Of a stretch of 64,000 bases of DNA, positions 25,983-34,733 are shown in pieces; within the stretch, counting starts at the first letter, position 1, and the number at the start of each line of letters is the position of its first letter. Origin of the DNA: Ilyomonas sp965247435. Lineage in GTDB: Bacteria > Bacteroidota > Bacteroidia > Chitinophagales > Chitinophagaceae. The translations under genes and the position numbers were made by a program. Where the stretch lies: NCBI GenBank assembly GCA_965247435.1, contig OZ252019.1, positions 496,001-560,000 of the forward strand, in the 5' to 3' direction. The notes beneath the pieces were generated by a model. It saw only the letters and a program-made list of their open reading frames with translations. It was not told the origin of the DNA and did no database searches.

Positions 25983-28316
25983 TTATTCTACAATCCGCAG
26001 TTTCGCATAGTTCAGCATGATTTTTTTTTCGCCGTTGTGCTCAAACTTTACAGTAGCAACCGGGTTGTGTGCACTGCCTTCCATCTTCATTACTTCGCCA
26101 AAGCCAAACTTCTGATGCTCTACTTTTTGCCCGGCCTGCAGGCCGCTGGTATCGCTGGCGGTAAAGTCGGGCGACGGAACATGGGCAACAGGTTGCGGTT
26201 TTGGTGTTGATGATAAATAAGAAGGCTTGCTGTCGTTGGCTGACTGGCGATGCGTCATAGATGGCTCAAAGCCGCGGTGCATCCGCTGAAACGCGGTGCC
26301 CATGCTGCTTACGCCACTGTTGTTGCGGGCGCCGCCGCCGGCAAAGCTCCTGTCTAAATAAGGCTCCGGCAGCTCGTCTAAAAAGCGGCTGGCTTCGTTT
26401 TGCACTAAATTGCCAAAGCGATAACGGCTATTAGCATACGTAAGCCATAAGCGGTCTTTGGCGCGGGTAACCGCTACATAAAACAAACGCCTTTCTTCTT
26501 CCAGTTCTTCCCGCGTATTAATGCTCATGGCGCTTGGGAAAAGCGTTTCCTCAATACCGCCAACAAACACGCAGCCAAACTCCAGCCCTTTGGCCGCATG
26601 TATCGTCATCAGTTTTACCACATCCGCATTTTGTTTATCATCATCGGCATCTGTTAATAAAGTGATTTGCTGCAGGTAAGCGCCGAGGCCTTTATCGCCT
26701 ACTTCGCCGTCTTCATTCGCCGGGCTTTCCGTCCATTCTTTAATAGAGTTCAGCAACTCCTGCGTATTCTCATAGCGCGCAAGTCCTTCGGTGGTTTTAT
26801 CATTGAATAACTCCTTGATCATGTTGGTATGCTTACCAATCTGCTGCGCTACATCATACGCGTTATTTTTCTCCAGCAGGCTCTGGAAATATTTAATCAT
26901 CGTCACAAAATTCTGCAGCACTTCCAGCGTACCGGCCCGGAAGCCAAATTCACCGGCGCGCTCCAGCACGTTATACATGCTGATGTTTTGTTCGTTGGCA
27001 ATAATTACCGTTTTTTCAATGGTGGTTTTACCGATGCCGCGCGCCGGGTAGTTGATGATCCGCTTCAGCGCTTCCTCGTCTTTCGTATTTGCAATTACTC
27101 TTAAATACGCCAAAAAGTCTTTGATTTCTTTGCGCTGGTAAAAGCTTACGCCGCCATAAATGCGGTATGGAATACCCATGCGACGAAGGCTTTCTTCAAA
27201 GGCGCGGCTCTGTGCGTTGGTACGATAAAGGATTGCAAAATCGCTGTTGCGGTAATGGTTGCGCAGCTTTTGCTCCTGGATGCTGTCGGATACAAACTTG
27301 CCTTCATCATTATCCGTCATGGTGCGCACCAGCTTTATCTTTTCGCCTTCTTTATTATCGGTCCATAAAACTTTTGGTATCTGCCCTTTATTGTTTTTGA
27401 TGACCTCATTGGCTACATTCAAAATACTCTGGCTGCTGCGATAATTCTGTTCCAGCTTTACCACTTTTACATCATCATAGTCTTTCTGAAACTGCAGTAT
27501 GTTTTCGATGGTTGCACCGCGGAAGCTGTAGATGCTTTGCGCATCATCGCCCACCACGCAAATATTTTCATGCCTTGCCGCCAGCAGCTTGCTTATCTGG
27601 TATTGCACCGGGTTCGTATCCTGGTACTCATCTATCAGTATGTATTTAAACTTGCCCTGGTATTTTACCAGCATTTCCGGTATGCCGTTGAGCAACTCAT
27701 ACATTTTCAGCAGTAAGTCATCAAAGTCCATTGCGCCGTTTTTAAAGCAGCGTGCGGCGTATGCTTTATAGACCTGGCCAATGGCAGGCCGATTGGTGCG
27801 CGCATCTTCCTGTTGCAGGTAGCTGTCGGCGGCATATTCTGCCGGGCCTACCAATGCGTTCTTGGCAGCGGAAATGCGGTTGTGTACTACGTTAGGCTTG
27901 TAATGCTTATCATCTAAATTCAGCTCATTAATTACCGTCTTCAATACCGAGCGGCTGTCGTCGGTATCGTAAATGGTAAAGCTGCGCGGATAACCGATCC
28001 GGTCTGCTTCGCTGCGCAGGATGCGCGCAAATACACTATGGAAAGTGCCGACATATAAATTGCGTGCTTCGTTGCCGCCAAGCATCCGCCCGATGCGCTC
28101 TTTCATTTCGGCGGCTGCTTTATTGGTAAAAGTAAGTGCGAGTATATTAAAGGCATCTACGTTATGCTTGCCCATCAGCCAGGCAATACGCGTGGTAAGC
28201 ACTTTGGTTTTGCCGCTGCCTGCGCCGGCCACAATCATTAATGGCCCGTTTACATGTATTACCGCTTCGCGCTGCGGTTCATTCAATCCCTTCAATAAAT
28301 CTTCGATGTTTTGCAT
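25983..28316 (-). CDS. pcrA: UvrD/PcrA superfamily 1A DNA helicase
   Basis: 777 residues from the ATG at 28316; the frame runs to 28409 but the extension is not family-like and contains the promoter element. Motifs: Walker A GAGSGKT (31-37), ALTFTNKAAAEMKERI (Ia), ILIDEYQDTNPVQ (Walker B, II), VVGDDAQSIYSFRGA (III), LEQNYRSSQSIL (IV), MTIHAAKGLEFGCVFV (V), VAVTRAKDRLWL (VI), then a Pcra-type C-terminal Tudor-like end (HQKFGFGEVMKMEG). It unwinds DNA 3' to 5' in repair and in clearing RNA polymerase or RecA. Stands alone with its own terminator. Confidence 0.95.
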   Translation of the reverse strand: MQNIEDLLKGLNEPQREAVIHVNGPLMIVAGAGSGKTKVLTTRIAWLMGKHNVDAFNILALTFTNKAAAEMKERIGRMLGGNEARNLYVGTFHSVFARILRSEADRIGYPRSFTIYDTDDSRSVLKTVINELNLDDKHYKPNVVHNRISAAKNALVGPAEYAADSYLQQEDARTNRPAIGQVYKAYAARCFKNGAMDFDDLLLKMYELLNGIPEMLVKYQGKFKYILIDEYQDTNPVQYQISKLLAARHENICVVGDDAQSIYSFRGATIENILQFQKDYDDVKVVKLEQNYRSSQSILNVANEVIKNNKGQIPKVLWTDNKEGEKIKLVRTMTDNDEGKFVSDSIQEQKLRNHYRNSDFAILYRTNAQSRAFEESLRRMGIPYRIYGGVSFYQRKEIKDFLAYLRVIANTKDEEALKRIINYPARGIGKTTIEKTVIIANEQNISMYNVLERAGEFGFRAGTLEVLQNFVTMIKYFQSLLEKNNAYDVAQQIGKHTNMIKELFNDKTTEGLARYENTQELLNSIKEWTESPANEDGEVGDKGLGAYLQQITLLTDADDDKQNADVVKLMTIHAAKGLEFGCVFVGGIEETLFPSAMSINTREELEEERRLFYVAVTRAKDRLWLTYANSRYRFGNLVQNEASRFLDELPEPYLDRSFAGGGARNNSGVSSMGTAFQRMHRGFEPSMTHRQSANDSKPSYLSSTPKPQPVAHVPSPDFTASDTSGLQAGQKVEHQKFGFGEVMKMEGSAHNPVATVKFEHNGEKKIMLNYAKLRIVE

Positions 28317-28322
28317 AGCAGA

Positions 28323-28330
28323 CAAAGGTA
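28323..28330 (-). promoter_or_regulatory. Bacteroidota -7 element (TACCTTTG) of pcrA
   Basis: Exact TAnnTTTG match whose last base lies only six bases before the ATG. If used, the transcript would be leaderless or nearly so. Confidence 0.45.
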
Positions 28331-28915
28331 AGGCGGCCAAATCTGAGTTGAAAGGAATAGTACCGGATGCGTAACAATTTTGCGGCTTTTTATACTTTAC
28401 TAACACCATTGAACCGCCATCAACATTCTTAAAGGGTTAATAAATGCCGCAAGGTATTTTTATGATACCGGCAGTGGTACTACTATGAAGCTTTCGTTGC
28501 GACGCCTGCCTGCCGGCAAAGGCAGGCTCCGTTCGGGGTTCTGTTATCTATGTAGCAGGTAAGCGGGTGCTTATTTTTGAAATGCAGCGGCATAAGCGTT
28601 ATAATACCATAGTTAGGATTACGCAAATGAAAATGTTTTCCATCCTTTCAATGTTAAAAATCTCCCCAACTCCCCATAAAAAAAGCCACTGTAAAAACAG
28701 CGGCCGTGCTAACCTATGAAAAACACCTAAAAAATCAATTGCTTTATTTATTTGTTGAATACAGTGTAAATGTAGTATTACTTGTTGTTAGAAAATGTAG
28801 GCTAAGGGAATTATAAGCCGCATTTAAATACTTTTCTATCTTGGTTTAATATTTCACGTTTCACTGCAGGTCTTTTTAATATTACCGGCATCAATAGTAA
28901 GAAAATCTGTTATAC
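28331..28915. other. Intergenic region with a REP-like palindrome
   Basis: About 585 bases without a gene. GCCTGCC at 28504-28510 and GGCAGGC at 28521-28527 form a GC-rich hairpin that stands out in composition and resembles dispersed palindromic repeats. The rest is AT-rich. Confidence 0.4.
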
Positions 28916-28953
28916 AAAAGCAAAAGCCCCGACTTGTCGGGGCTTTTGCTTTT
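28916..28953. terminator. Bidirectional terminator downstream of pruA
   Basis: An 18-bp perfect stem (AAAAGCAAAAGCCCCGAC with its complement) around a two-base TT loop. A-run on one side and T-run on the other allow function on both strands; pruA ends 19 bases away. Confidence 0.85.
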
Positions 28954-28971
28954 GTATGTTGTAAAAAGCCG

Positions 28972-30603
28972 TTATGCTTCCTGCATGAATGCATACGGAT
29001 AATCGGTTGGTGCGTTAAAGGTTTCTTTGATCGCCCTGGCGCTTAACCAGCGATAGAGATTTAACTGGCTGCCAGCTTTGTCATTCGTGCCGCTGGCGCG
29101 TGCGCCGCCAAATGGCTGCTGACCAACTACGGCACCGGTGGGTTTATCATTAATATAAAAATTACCGGCCGCATTGCGCAGCTTATCAGTAGCCAGCGCA
29201 ACGGCAGCTCTGTCCCGCGCCAGCACCGCGCCAGTAAGGGCGTATGGCGAAGTTGTATTTACTAACTCAATAGTTTCTTCAAATTTGTCTGCATCGTACA
29301 CATATATGCTGAGCACCGGCCCGAATATTTCTTCGCACATCGTTACATAACGCGGGTCTTTGGTTTCGATAACGGTTGGCTCAATAAAATAGCCTTCCGT
29401 TTTATCGTATTTGCCGCCGGCAATAATCGTTAACTCCGGGTTATTTTTAGCGGCATCAATGTAGCTGCTTATTTTATCAAAGCTGCGCTCATCTATCACC
29501 GCATTAATGAAGTTGGTAAAATCTTCTACCGTTCCCATCTTCATTGTTTGTAGCTGCCCTATTAATTTTTCTTTTATCGCGCCGGCAAGGTTAGACGGAA
29601 GGTAAGCCCGCGACGCCGCCGAACATTTTTGTCCCTGGAATTCAAATGCGCCACGCGCCAGTGCCGTAGCTGCCACATCCGCATCGGCGCTTTTATGAAT
29701 GAGCACAAAGTCTTTTCCGCCGGTTTCGCCCACTATGCGCGGATAGCTTTTATATTGATCGGCATTCTCCCCAATGGTCTTCCATATTTTATTAAACACA
29801 CCTGTTGAGCCGGTGAAATGAATACCAGCAAATTGCGGATGACTAAAGCAGATCTCACCCATCATTGGTCCATCTACATAAATAAGATTGATAACACCGG
29901 CAGGCAAGCCCGCTTCCATCAATGTGCGCATAAAAAGTTGTGCGCTGAAGATTTGCGTATGCGCCGGCTTCCAGATAACGGTGTTGCCGCACATAGCCGG
30001 TGCAGTGGGCAGGTTGCCGCCAATAGCCGTAAAGTTGAACGGTGTAACGGCAAGTACAAATCCTTCCAGCGGGCGCCATTCCATGCGGTTGTGTACGCCG
30101 GGCGCGTTTACCGGTTGCTGCCGGTATATGTCGCTTAAAAAATGCACATTGTACCGTAGAAAATCTGCCAGTTCGCAGGCGCTGTCAATCTCTGCCTGGT
30201 AAGCATTTTTACTTTGCCCAAGCATGGTAGTGCCGTTTATGTAGGCGCGGTATTTGCCGCTTACGAGGTCGGCGGCTTTTAAAAATATATGCGCGCGTTC
30301 TTCCCAGGGTATTGCCGCCCACGCTTCTTTCGCTCCCAGTGCAGCATCAATAGCTTCGTGCACATGCTGTGCATCGCCTTCGTGAAAATAACCAAGTGTA
30401 TGCTGTATTTCGTGCGGCGGACGGATGGCGAGCTTTTTACCGGTTCTCACTTCCGCTCCGTTAATGTACATGGGAATGTCTGCTTCCTGCGCCTTCAGTT
30501 CGGCTAATGCTTTTTTGAGCAACAGCTTTTCGGGCGAGCAGGGTGCATAATTAAGTACGGGTTCGTTGGCAGGCGCGGGATAATGGAAATATCCTAAGTT
30601 CAT
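28972..30603 (-). CDS. pruA: L-glutamate gamma-semialdehyde dehydrogenase
   Basis: 543 residues, the length of single-function PruA (P5C dehydrogenase). It oxidises glutamate semialdehyde from proline (or arginine) breakdown to glutamate with NAD+. Active-site parts: the nucleophile Cys327 in FQGQKCSAASRAY, the base Glu in VGETGGKDF, and the C-terminal INDKPTGAVVGQQPFGGARAS. No proline dehydrogenase gene is adjacent, so the pathway is split. A TAnnTTTG element lies 24 bases upstream of its ATG and a bidirectional terminator follows. Confidence 0.95.
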   Translation of the reverse strand: MNLGYFHYPAPANEPVLNYAPCSPEKLLLKKALAELKAQEADIPMYINGAEVRTGKKLAIRPPHEIQHTLGYFHEGDAQHVHEAIDAALGAKEAWAAIPWEERAHIFLKAADLVSGKYRAYINGTTMLGQSKNAYQAEIDSACELADFLRYNVHFLSDIYRQQPVNAPGVHNRMEWRPLEGFVLAVTPFNFTAIGGNLPTAPAMCGNTVIWKPAHTQIFSAQLFMRTLMEAGLPAGVINLIYVDGPMMGEICFSHPQFAGIHFTGSTGVFNKIWKTIGENADQYKSYPRIVGETGGKDFVLIHKSADADVAATALARGAFEFQGQKCSAASRAYLPSNLAGAIKEKLIGQLQTMKMGTVEDFTNFINAVIDERSFDKISSYIDAAKNNPELTIIAGGKYDKTEGYFIEPTVIETKDPRYVTMCEEIFGPVLSIYVYDADKFEETIELVNTTSPYALTGAVLARDRAAVALATDKLRNAAGNFYINDKPTGAVVGQQPFGGARASGTNDKAGSQLNLYRWLSARAIKETFNAPTDYPYAFMQEA

Positions 30604-30626
30604 TATTGTTTATTTTTAAATAGCTG

Positions 30627-30634
30627 CAAAAATA
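30627..30634 (-). promoter_or_regulatory. Bacteroidota -7 element (TATTTTTG) of pruA
   Basis: Exact TAnnTTTG on the minus strand, 24 bases before the ATG. No clear -33 element. Confidence 0.5.
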
Positions 30635-30736
30635 CTTTGATAACGATTACTGTAAACCGGCTTTTTCGTTTTGTTGCAACGGCGTTGAGCAGCAATAGTT
30701 AAAAGCTTACCTGTAAGCAGCTTAATAGGATATGCT

Positions 30737-30744
30737 TACATTTG
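30737..30744 (+). promoter_or_regulatory. Bacteroidota -7 element (TACATTTG) of the Rpn gene
   Basis: Exact TAnnTTTG, 24 bases before the ATG at 30769. Confidence 0.5.
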
Positions 30745-30768
30745 ACATTAATAATAGCATAAAAACTT

Positions 30769-31752
30769 ATGAAGGCAAAATATATAAATCCATTTACGGA
30801 TTTCGGATTTAAAAAAATATTTGGCGAAGAAGCAAGCAAACCATTACTGCTTGATTTCCTAAACAGCCTTTTGCCTGTACAGCATACCATTTCCAACCTT
30901 TCTTTTAAAAATACGGAGCAATTAGGGCAAATGGAGACAGACCGGAAAGCGGTATATGATATTTATTGCGAAGCAGAAAACGGAGAGAAATTTATTGTAG
31001 AACTGCAAAAAGCGAAACAAAATTACTTTAAAGAACGAACTATTTATTATTCCACCTTTCCTATACGCGAACAAGCAGAAAAAGGCCAGTGGAACTATAA
31101 TTTAAAGGCTGTTTTTTGTATCGGCATTTTAGATTTTACGTTTGATGATTATGAAAGTGAACGGGAGAAGAACGAAGTAGTGCATACAATCAAATTAAAG
31201 AGTCAGCATGGTAAAATATTCTATGACAAGCTTACCTATATCTATCTGGAAATGCCCAATTTTGAAAAGAGTGAGCAGGAGTTGGACGGCAGATTAGATA
31301 AATGGCTTTATTTTATTAAACACCTTGAAGATTTCCAAAATATTCCGCAAATTTTTAAAGGGGAGGTAGTGTTTGAAAAAGCATTTGAAAAGGCAGAACT
31401 GGCTAAGCTGAATACAAATGAGCAAGACCAGTACGAGTATAGCTTGAAAGTATTCAGAGATTTAAAAAACACGTATGACTATGCTGTGCAGACGGCAAGA
31501 GAAGAAGGATTGCAACAAGGCAAAGACGAAGGTCTGCAACAAGGTAAAAAAGAAGGATTACAAATAGGCAAGGTTGAAGGTTTGCAGCAAGGCAAGATAG
31601 AAGGCAAGATAGAAGGCAAGATAGAAGGCAAGATAGAAGGCAAGATAGAAGGTAAAATCGAGGTAGCGCGCTCTTTGAAAGAAGCCGGCGTTGCTATCAA
31701 TATTATTGCCAAAACAACAGGTCTTACTATGGAAGCGATAATGAAGTTATAA
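30769..31752 (+). CDS. Rpn-family recombination-promoting nuclease / PD-(D/E)XK transposase-like protein
   Basis: 327 residues. The N-terminal ~230 residues match the Rpn/YhgA-like family (older name PDDEXK transposase): NPFTDFGFKKIFGEE, then a PD-(D/E)XK core with DIYCEAENGEKFIVELQKAK, in which Asp and E-x-Q are the metal-binding residues. Residues about 245-300 are a run of EGLQQGK- and EGKI-type repeats that usually form a helical tail in this family, here with an exact DNA minisatellite. Homologs in E. coli promote RecA-independent recombination and cut DNA. These genes are often mobile and multi-copy. It has its own promoter element and terminator. Confidence 0.88.
   Translation: MKAKYINPFTDFGFKKIFGEEASKPLLLDFLNSLLPVQHTISNLSFKNTEQLGQMETDRKAVYDIYCEAENGEKFIVELQKAKQNYFKERTIYYSTFPIREQAEKGQWNYNLKAVFCIGILDFTFDDYESEREKNEVVHTIKLKSQHGKIFYDKLTYIYLEMPNFEKSEQELDGRLDKWLYFIKHLEDFQNIPQIFKGEVVFEKAFEKAELAKLNTNEQDQYEYSLKVFRDLKNTYDYAVQTAREEGLQQGKDEGLQQGKKEGLQIGKVEGLQQGKIEGKIEGKIEGKIEGKIEGKIEVARSLKEAGVAINIIAKTTGLTMEAIMKL
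31591..31662 (+). repeat. 12-bp tandem repeat (GGCAAGATAGAA x5 plus one degenerate unit)
   Basis: Five identical 12-bp units at 31591-31650 and a diverged sixth (GGTAAAATCGAG). Each unit encodes Gly-Lys-Ile-Glu, so copy-number change keeps the frame and only alters tail length in four-residue steps. Confidence 0.9.
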
Positions 31753-31767
31753 ACTGTTACCATTTAA

Positions 31768-31808
31768 AAAAAGCTGTTGAATCTATTTCAGTTCAACAGC
31801 TTTTTATT
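31768..31808. terminator. Bidirectional terminator between the Rpn gene and the DUF1080 gene
   Basis: AAAAAGCTGTTGAA (31768-31781) pairs perfectly with TTCAACAGCTTTTT (31792-31805). A-run and T-run flank it, so it serves both converging transcripts. Confidence 0.85.
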
Positions 31809-31823
31809 TAGTTCCAGCAGCAA

Positions 31824-32570
31824 TTATAGCTTTTTAATTTCAATATTGCGGAACCATACTTCGTTGCCGTGGTTCTGCAGCGCAATATGACCTTTTGAGA
31901 AAGTGCCAAAGTCGGGCCATTGCTTAAACTTGCTTCCCGCTACCATTTTCTTCCAGTTGGCGTCCCACAGTTTGGTAGTAACCACCTGCGTGCCGTTGAG
32001 CGAAAAACTAAGCGTACTGTCAACACTTTTTATTTCCACATCATTCCACTCGCCGGCTTGCTTTACCGTTTCGGGCTTGCTGGTGATCAGGTCGTACAAA
32101 TCGCCGGCGCGGTGCTTAATGATTTTTGCATCCGGATGGCCGTTATTATCCAATACCTGCATTTCCGGACCGGTAAAATAGGTCTCTTTATACTTTACTG
32201 TATCTTCCTGAACGTAAAATAAAATGCCGCTGTTGCCGCTTTTCGAAATTTTCCATTGCAGCTTCAGGTCGAAATTGCCGTACTCGTCGTTGGTTATCAA
32301 GTCGCCGCCTTCGCCGTTTGCAGGCTGCAGGTGAATGGCATTGCTATCCACGCTCCAGTTGCTGCCCGGCGTACTTTTTCCGTAGGTATGCCAGCCGTTC
32401 AATGTTTTGCCGTCGTAAACGGTACCTGTATCCGTATTGGAGGAAGCATTTGCAGCAGTGGTGTCACTACTCATGGCCGTACTACTGTCCGCGCTGGTAT
32501 TTTGGTTGTTGGCGCTGTTGCAGGCTGCCATAGAAAACAAGACAGTTGCAACAACAAGCAATCGTTTCAT
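31824..32570 (-). CDS. DUF1080 (3-keto-disaccharide hydrolase-like) lipoprotein
   Basis: 248 residues; the start at 32570 gives a lipoprotein signal peptide (KRLLVVATVLFSMAAC). After a Ser/Thr-rich linker, residues about 60-248 form the DUF1080 concanavalin-like domain: YDGKTLNGWHTYGK, the LITNDEYGNFDLKLQWKISK block, SGILFYVQED, and the end HIALQNHGNEVWFRNIEIKKL. Family members include enzymes that cleave 3-keto-glycosides. It is the last gene of an operon with a cytochrome c (10 bases upstream) and a Gfo/Idh/MocA oxidoreductase, which is the context expected for that chemistry. Substrate not determinable. Confidence 0.85.
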   Translation of the reverse strand: MKRLLVVATVLFSMAACNSANNQNTSADSSTAMSSDTTAANASSNTDTGTVYDGKTLNGWHTYGKSTPGSNWSVDSNAIHLQPANGEGGDLITNDEYGNFDLKLQWKISKSGNSGILFYVQEDTVKYKETYFTGPEMQVLDNNGHPDAKIIKHRAGDLYDLITSKPETVKQAGEWNDVEIKSVDSTLSFSLNGTQVVTTKLWDANWKKMVAGSKFKQWPDFGTFSKGHIALQNHGNEVWFRNIEIKKL

Positions 32571-32580
32571 GTAGGATGGA

Positions 32581-32982
32581 TTATTTGGTTTTAAGTAAAA
32601 GCACATATTTTACCATTTGCTCTGCATCGGCCTGCGATAGCTGGGGATGTGCTGTCATAGGAACGCTGCCCCAGACGCCGGCACCGCCGGTAATTACTTT
32701 ATGTGATAAATACGCTACTGCCGTGTCTGAACCTGCGTATTTATCAGCTACATCGGAATAGGCCGGACCTATTAATTTTTCGTTCACCTTATGGCAGGTA
32801 AGGCAATCCGAACTGCCAATGAGCGCAAGTCCTTTTTCATAATCCGGATTCTGGCTAATGTCCGTACTTCCGCTGCTACCTGCAGCGGTATTAGCAGCGC
32901 TGTCTTTATTGGCTTCCGTGGAGCTGCCTCCACAGGCAGCAAGCAGGCTGAGCATGGCGATAGTTACTACGTATTTCTTCAT
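32581..32982 (-). CDS. Monoheme c-type cytochrome lipoprotein
   Basis: 133 residues with a lipoprotein signal (MLSLLAAC, Cys17), a low-complexity Ser/Ala/Asn linker to residue 45, and a cytochrome c class I domain. The heme is bound by Cys60, Cys63 and His64 (CLTCH), and Met109 in SVPMTAHP is the likely sixth ligand. It would carry electrons in the periplasm from a sugar-oxidising enzyme to the respiratory chain. It lies between the oxidoreductase (41-base gap) and the DUF1080 gene (10-base gap). Confidence 0.9.
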   Translation of the reverse strand: MKKYVVTIAMLSLLAACGGSSTEANKDSAANTAAGSSGSTDISQNPDYEKGLALIGSSDCLTCHKVNEKLIGPAYSDVADKYAGSDTAVAYLSHKVITGGAGVWGSVPMTAHPQLSQADAEQMVKYVLLLKTK

Positions 32983-33023
32983 TGTGATCGTGTTTTTGCT
33001 TTAAAATATTTTTGTCAACTTAT

Positions 33024-34499
33024 TTATACTCCGAGGCTCCAGCCATTGTGGTACTCCCGTTTAACAAACTGGTTGGCTTCGTCAAAATTTGTGATCTTCA
33101 TGTCATTGCCATTCCACAACAGCTTAATGTATCTTCCGGGATAATCGTACTCGTCTGTTTTACCGGCCTGCAGCTTACGGATATCATAGCTGCGTATCGC
33201 GAGGTTGCCCATGATTACCGATTCGGTGAGCGGGCCGGCCACATCGAAGCGTGAGCTCAGGCTGTTGGCTTCCTTGCTGCCGTAGCCTGCCATGCAAGCT
33301 TCTACCCAGCGCAGGTAATGTCCGTCTTCTGCATCTTTTACGCGTTCTATGGTTTGCGGCACTTTTGTTTCTTTGGTTTTAGAAGTAGGCAGGAGCTGCG
33401 GGTTGATGCCATACGTGCCGCACATCATCTTACCTTTTGTACCTTCAAAAATAACACCATTACCGCCGTCGCCCATTTGCTCGTTCGGACCTAATTCTGC
33501 CGGCCGTTGCGGCTGTATGCCGCCATCCATCCAGTGCAGCTTAATGGTTTGCCCGGCTTTTTTTCCTTTAAACGTAAGTATGATGTGGGAAGAAGTAGGG
33601 CCGCTTTCCGGGTAATAAGCTTGTTGCCAGTTGGCAATATAGCGGGTTGCTACGCTGCACTCCGCACTTTCGGGGTAGCCTAATTCCAACACCTGGAAGG
33701 GCGGTGCAATAATATGACAGCCCATATCGCCCAACGCGCCGGTACCATAGTTCCACCAGCCACGCCAGTTAAAGGGAATCAGGTTTTCTATATAATCTTT
33801 GCGTGGCGCCGTGCCCTGCCACAGCTCCCAGTCCAGCCCTGCCGGCACTGCGGGCTTTTCTGCAGGCCACGCTATGCCTTGCGGCCATACCGGCCGGTCG
33901 GTAAAACACCAGACATCCGTAATGTCGCCTACAATACCTGCCTTGTACCAATCTACCAATTGCCGCACCCCATCGCCACTGGCGCCCTGGTTGCCCATTT
34001 GCGTTACCACTTTATTTTTTTTGGCAGCCTGTGTCAGCATACGAACTTCATATATATCGTGCGCCATTGGCTTTTGCACATATACATGCTTGCCAAGCTG
34101 CATGGCCGCCATGGCTGCTACCGCATGTGTATGGTCGGGCGTAGATACCGATACGGCATCAATATTTTTGGCTTCCTTATCCAGCATCTCGCGGAAGTCT
34201 TTATAAAATTTTGCCTGTGGGAACTTTTTTACGGAACCTGCAGCCTGGCGGTCATCCACATCACACAGGTATGCGATATTAGCCTTGCCGCCAGAGAAAA
34301 AATGGCCAATGTCATCTGCCCCTTTACCGCCTGCGCCGATGGCCGCAATATTCAGTTTATCGCTTGGGGCAATAAAGCCTTGTCCGCCCAGTACATGCCG
34401 CGGCACTATGTAAAAGCCTGCTAAAGCAGTGGCACTATTACGGATAAAATTGCGGCGGGAATTGTCGTTTTTGTTTTGTTCCTCGGTGTTGTTTTGCAT
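33024..34499 (-). CDS. Gfo/Idh/MocA family oxidoreductase with Tat-type signal
   Basis: 491 residues. The N-terminus carries SRRNFIRNSATALAG with Arg15-Arg16, a twin-arginine signal, so it should be exported folded by Tat (tatC is in this window). A Rossmann domain follows (LNIAAIGAGGKGADD), then the DHTHAVAAMAAMQLGKHVYVQKP segment, which holds the QKP version of the family's catalytic EKP lysine motif, and the Gfo/Idh C-terminal beta domain. Exported members are glycosidases or sugar dehydrogenases with tightly bound NAD. First gene of the operon with cytochrome c and DUF1080, consistent with oxidation at C3 of a glycoside (inference). Confidence 0.88.
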   Translation of the reverse strand: MQNNTEEQNKNDNSRRNFIRNSATALAGFYIVPRHVLGGQGFIAPSDKLNIAAIGAGGKGADDIGHFFSGGKANIAYLCDVDDRQAAGSVKKFPQAKFYKDFREMLDKEAKNIDAVSVSTPDHTHAVAAMAAMQLGKHVYVQKPMAHDIYEVRMLTQAAKKNKVVTQMGNQGASGDGVRQLVDWYKAGIVGDITDVWCFTDRPVWPQGIAWPAEKPAVPAGLDWELWQGTAPRKDYIENLIPFNWRGWWNYGTGALGDMGCHIIAPPFQVLELGYPESAECSVATRYIANWQQAYYPESGPTSSHIILTFKGKKAGQTIKLHWMDGGIQPQRPAELGPNEQMGDGGNGVIFEGTKGKMMCGTYGINPQLLPTSKTKETKVPQTIERVKDAEDGHYLRWVEACMAGYGSKEANSLSSRFDVAGPLTESVIMGNLAIRSYDIRKLQAGKTDEYDYPGRYIKLLWNGNDMKITNFDEANQFVKREYHNGWSLGV

Positions 34500-34692
34500 G
34501 ATATTTCGTTAGAATTAAAAAGTAAATATTCAGGTGATGAATGTAAAACAAAATAGTACACACAAAAGAAACAATTTTTTGCACCTCCGGGTAAAAAGTA
34601 AATATTGATGAATGATTTATTCTTCTGCGCGTGATGCTTTTCGTTAAAGAAAACGAGTAGCCGGTGAATGATGTTTATAAATGAGAATGCTC

Positions 34693-34700
34693 TATTTTTG
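34693..34700 (+). promoter_or_regulatory. Bacteroidota -7 element (TATTTTTG) of pdhB
   Basis: Exact TAnnTTTG, 33 bases before the pdhB ATG. Confidence 0.5.
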
Positions 34701-34733
34701 CCCGGCTTTTTACAGTAGCTAATAACAATACTT

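Noticed and set aside
31591..31662. CRISPR-like short repeats
   Set aside because: Units are 12 bp, contiguous and in frame, without spacers; it is a coding minisatellite.
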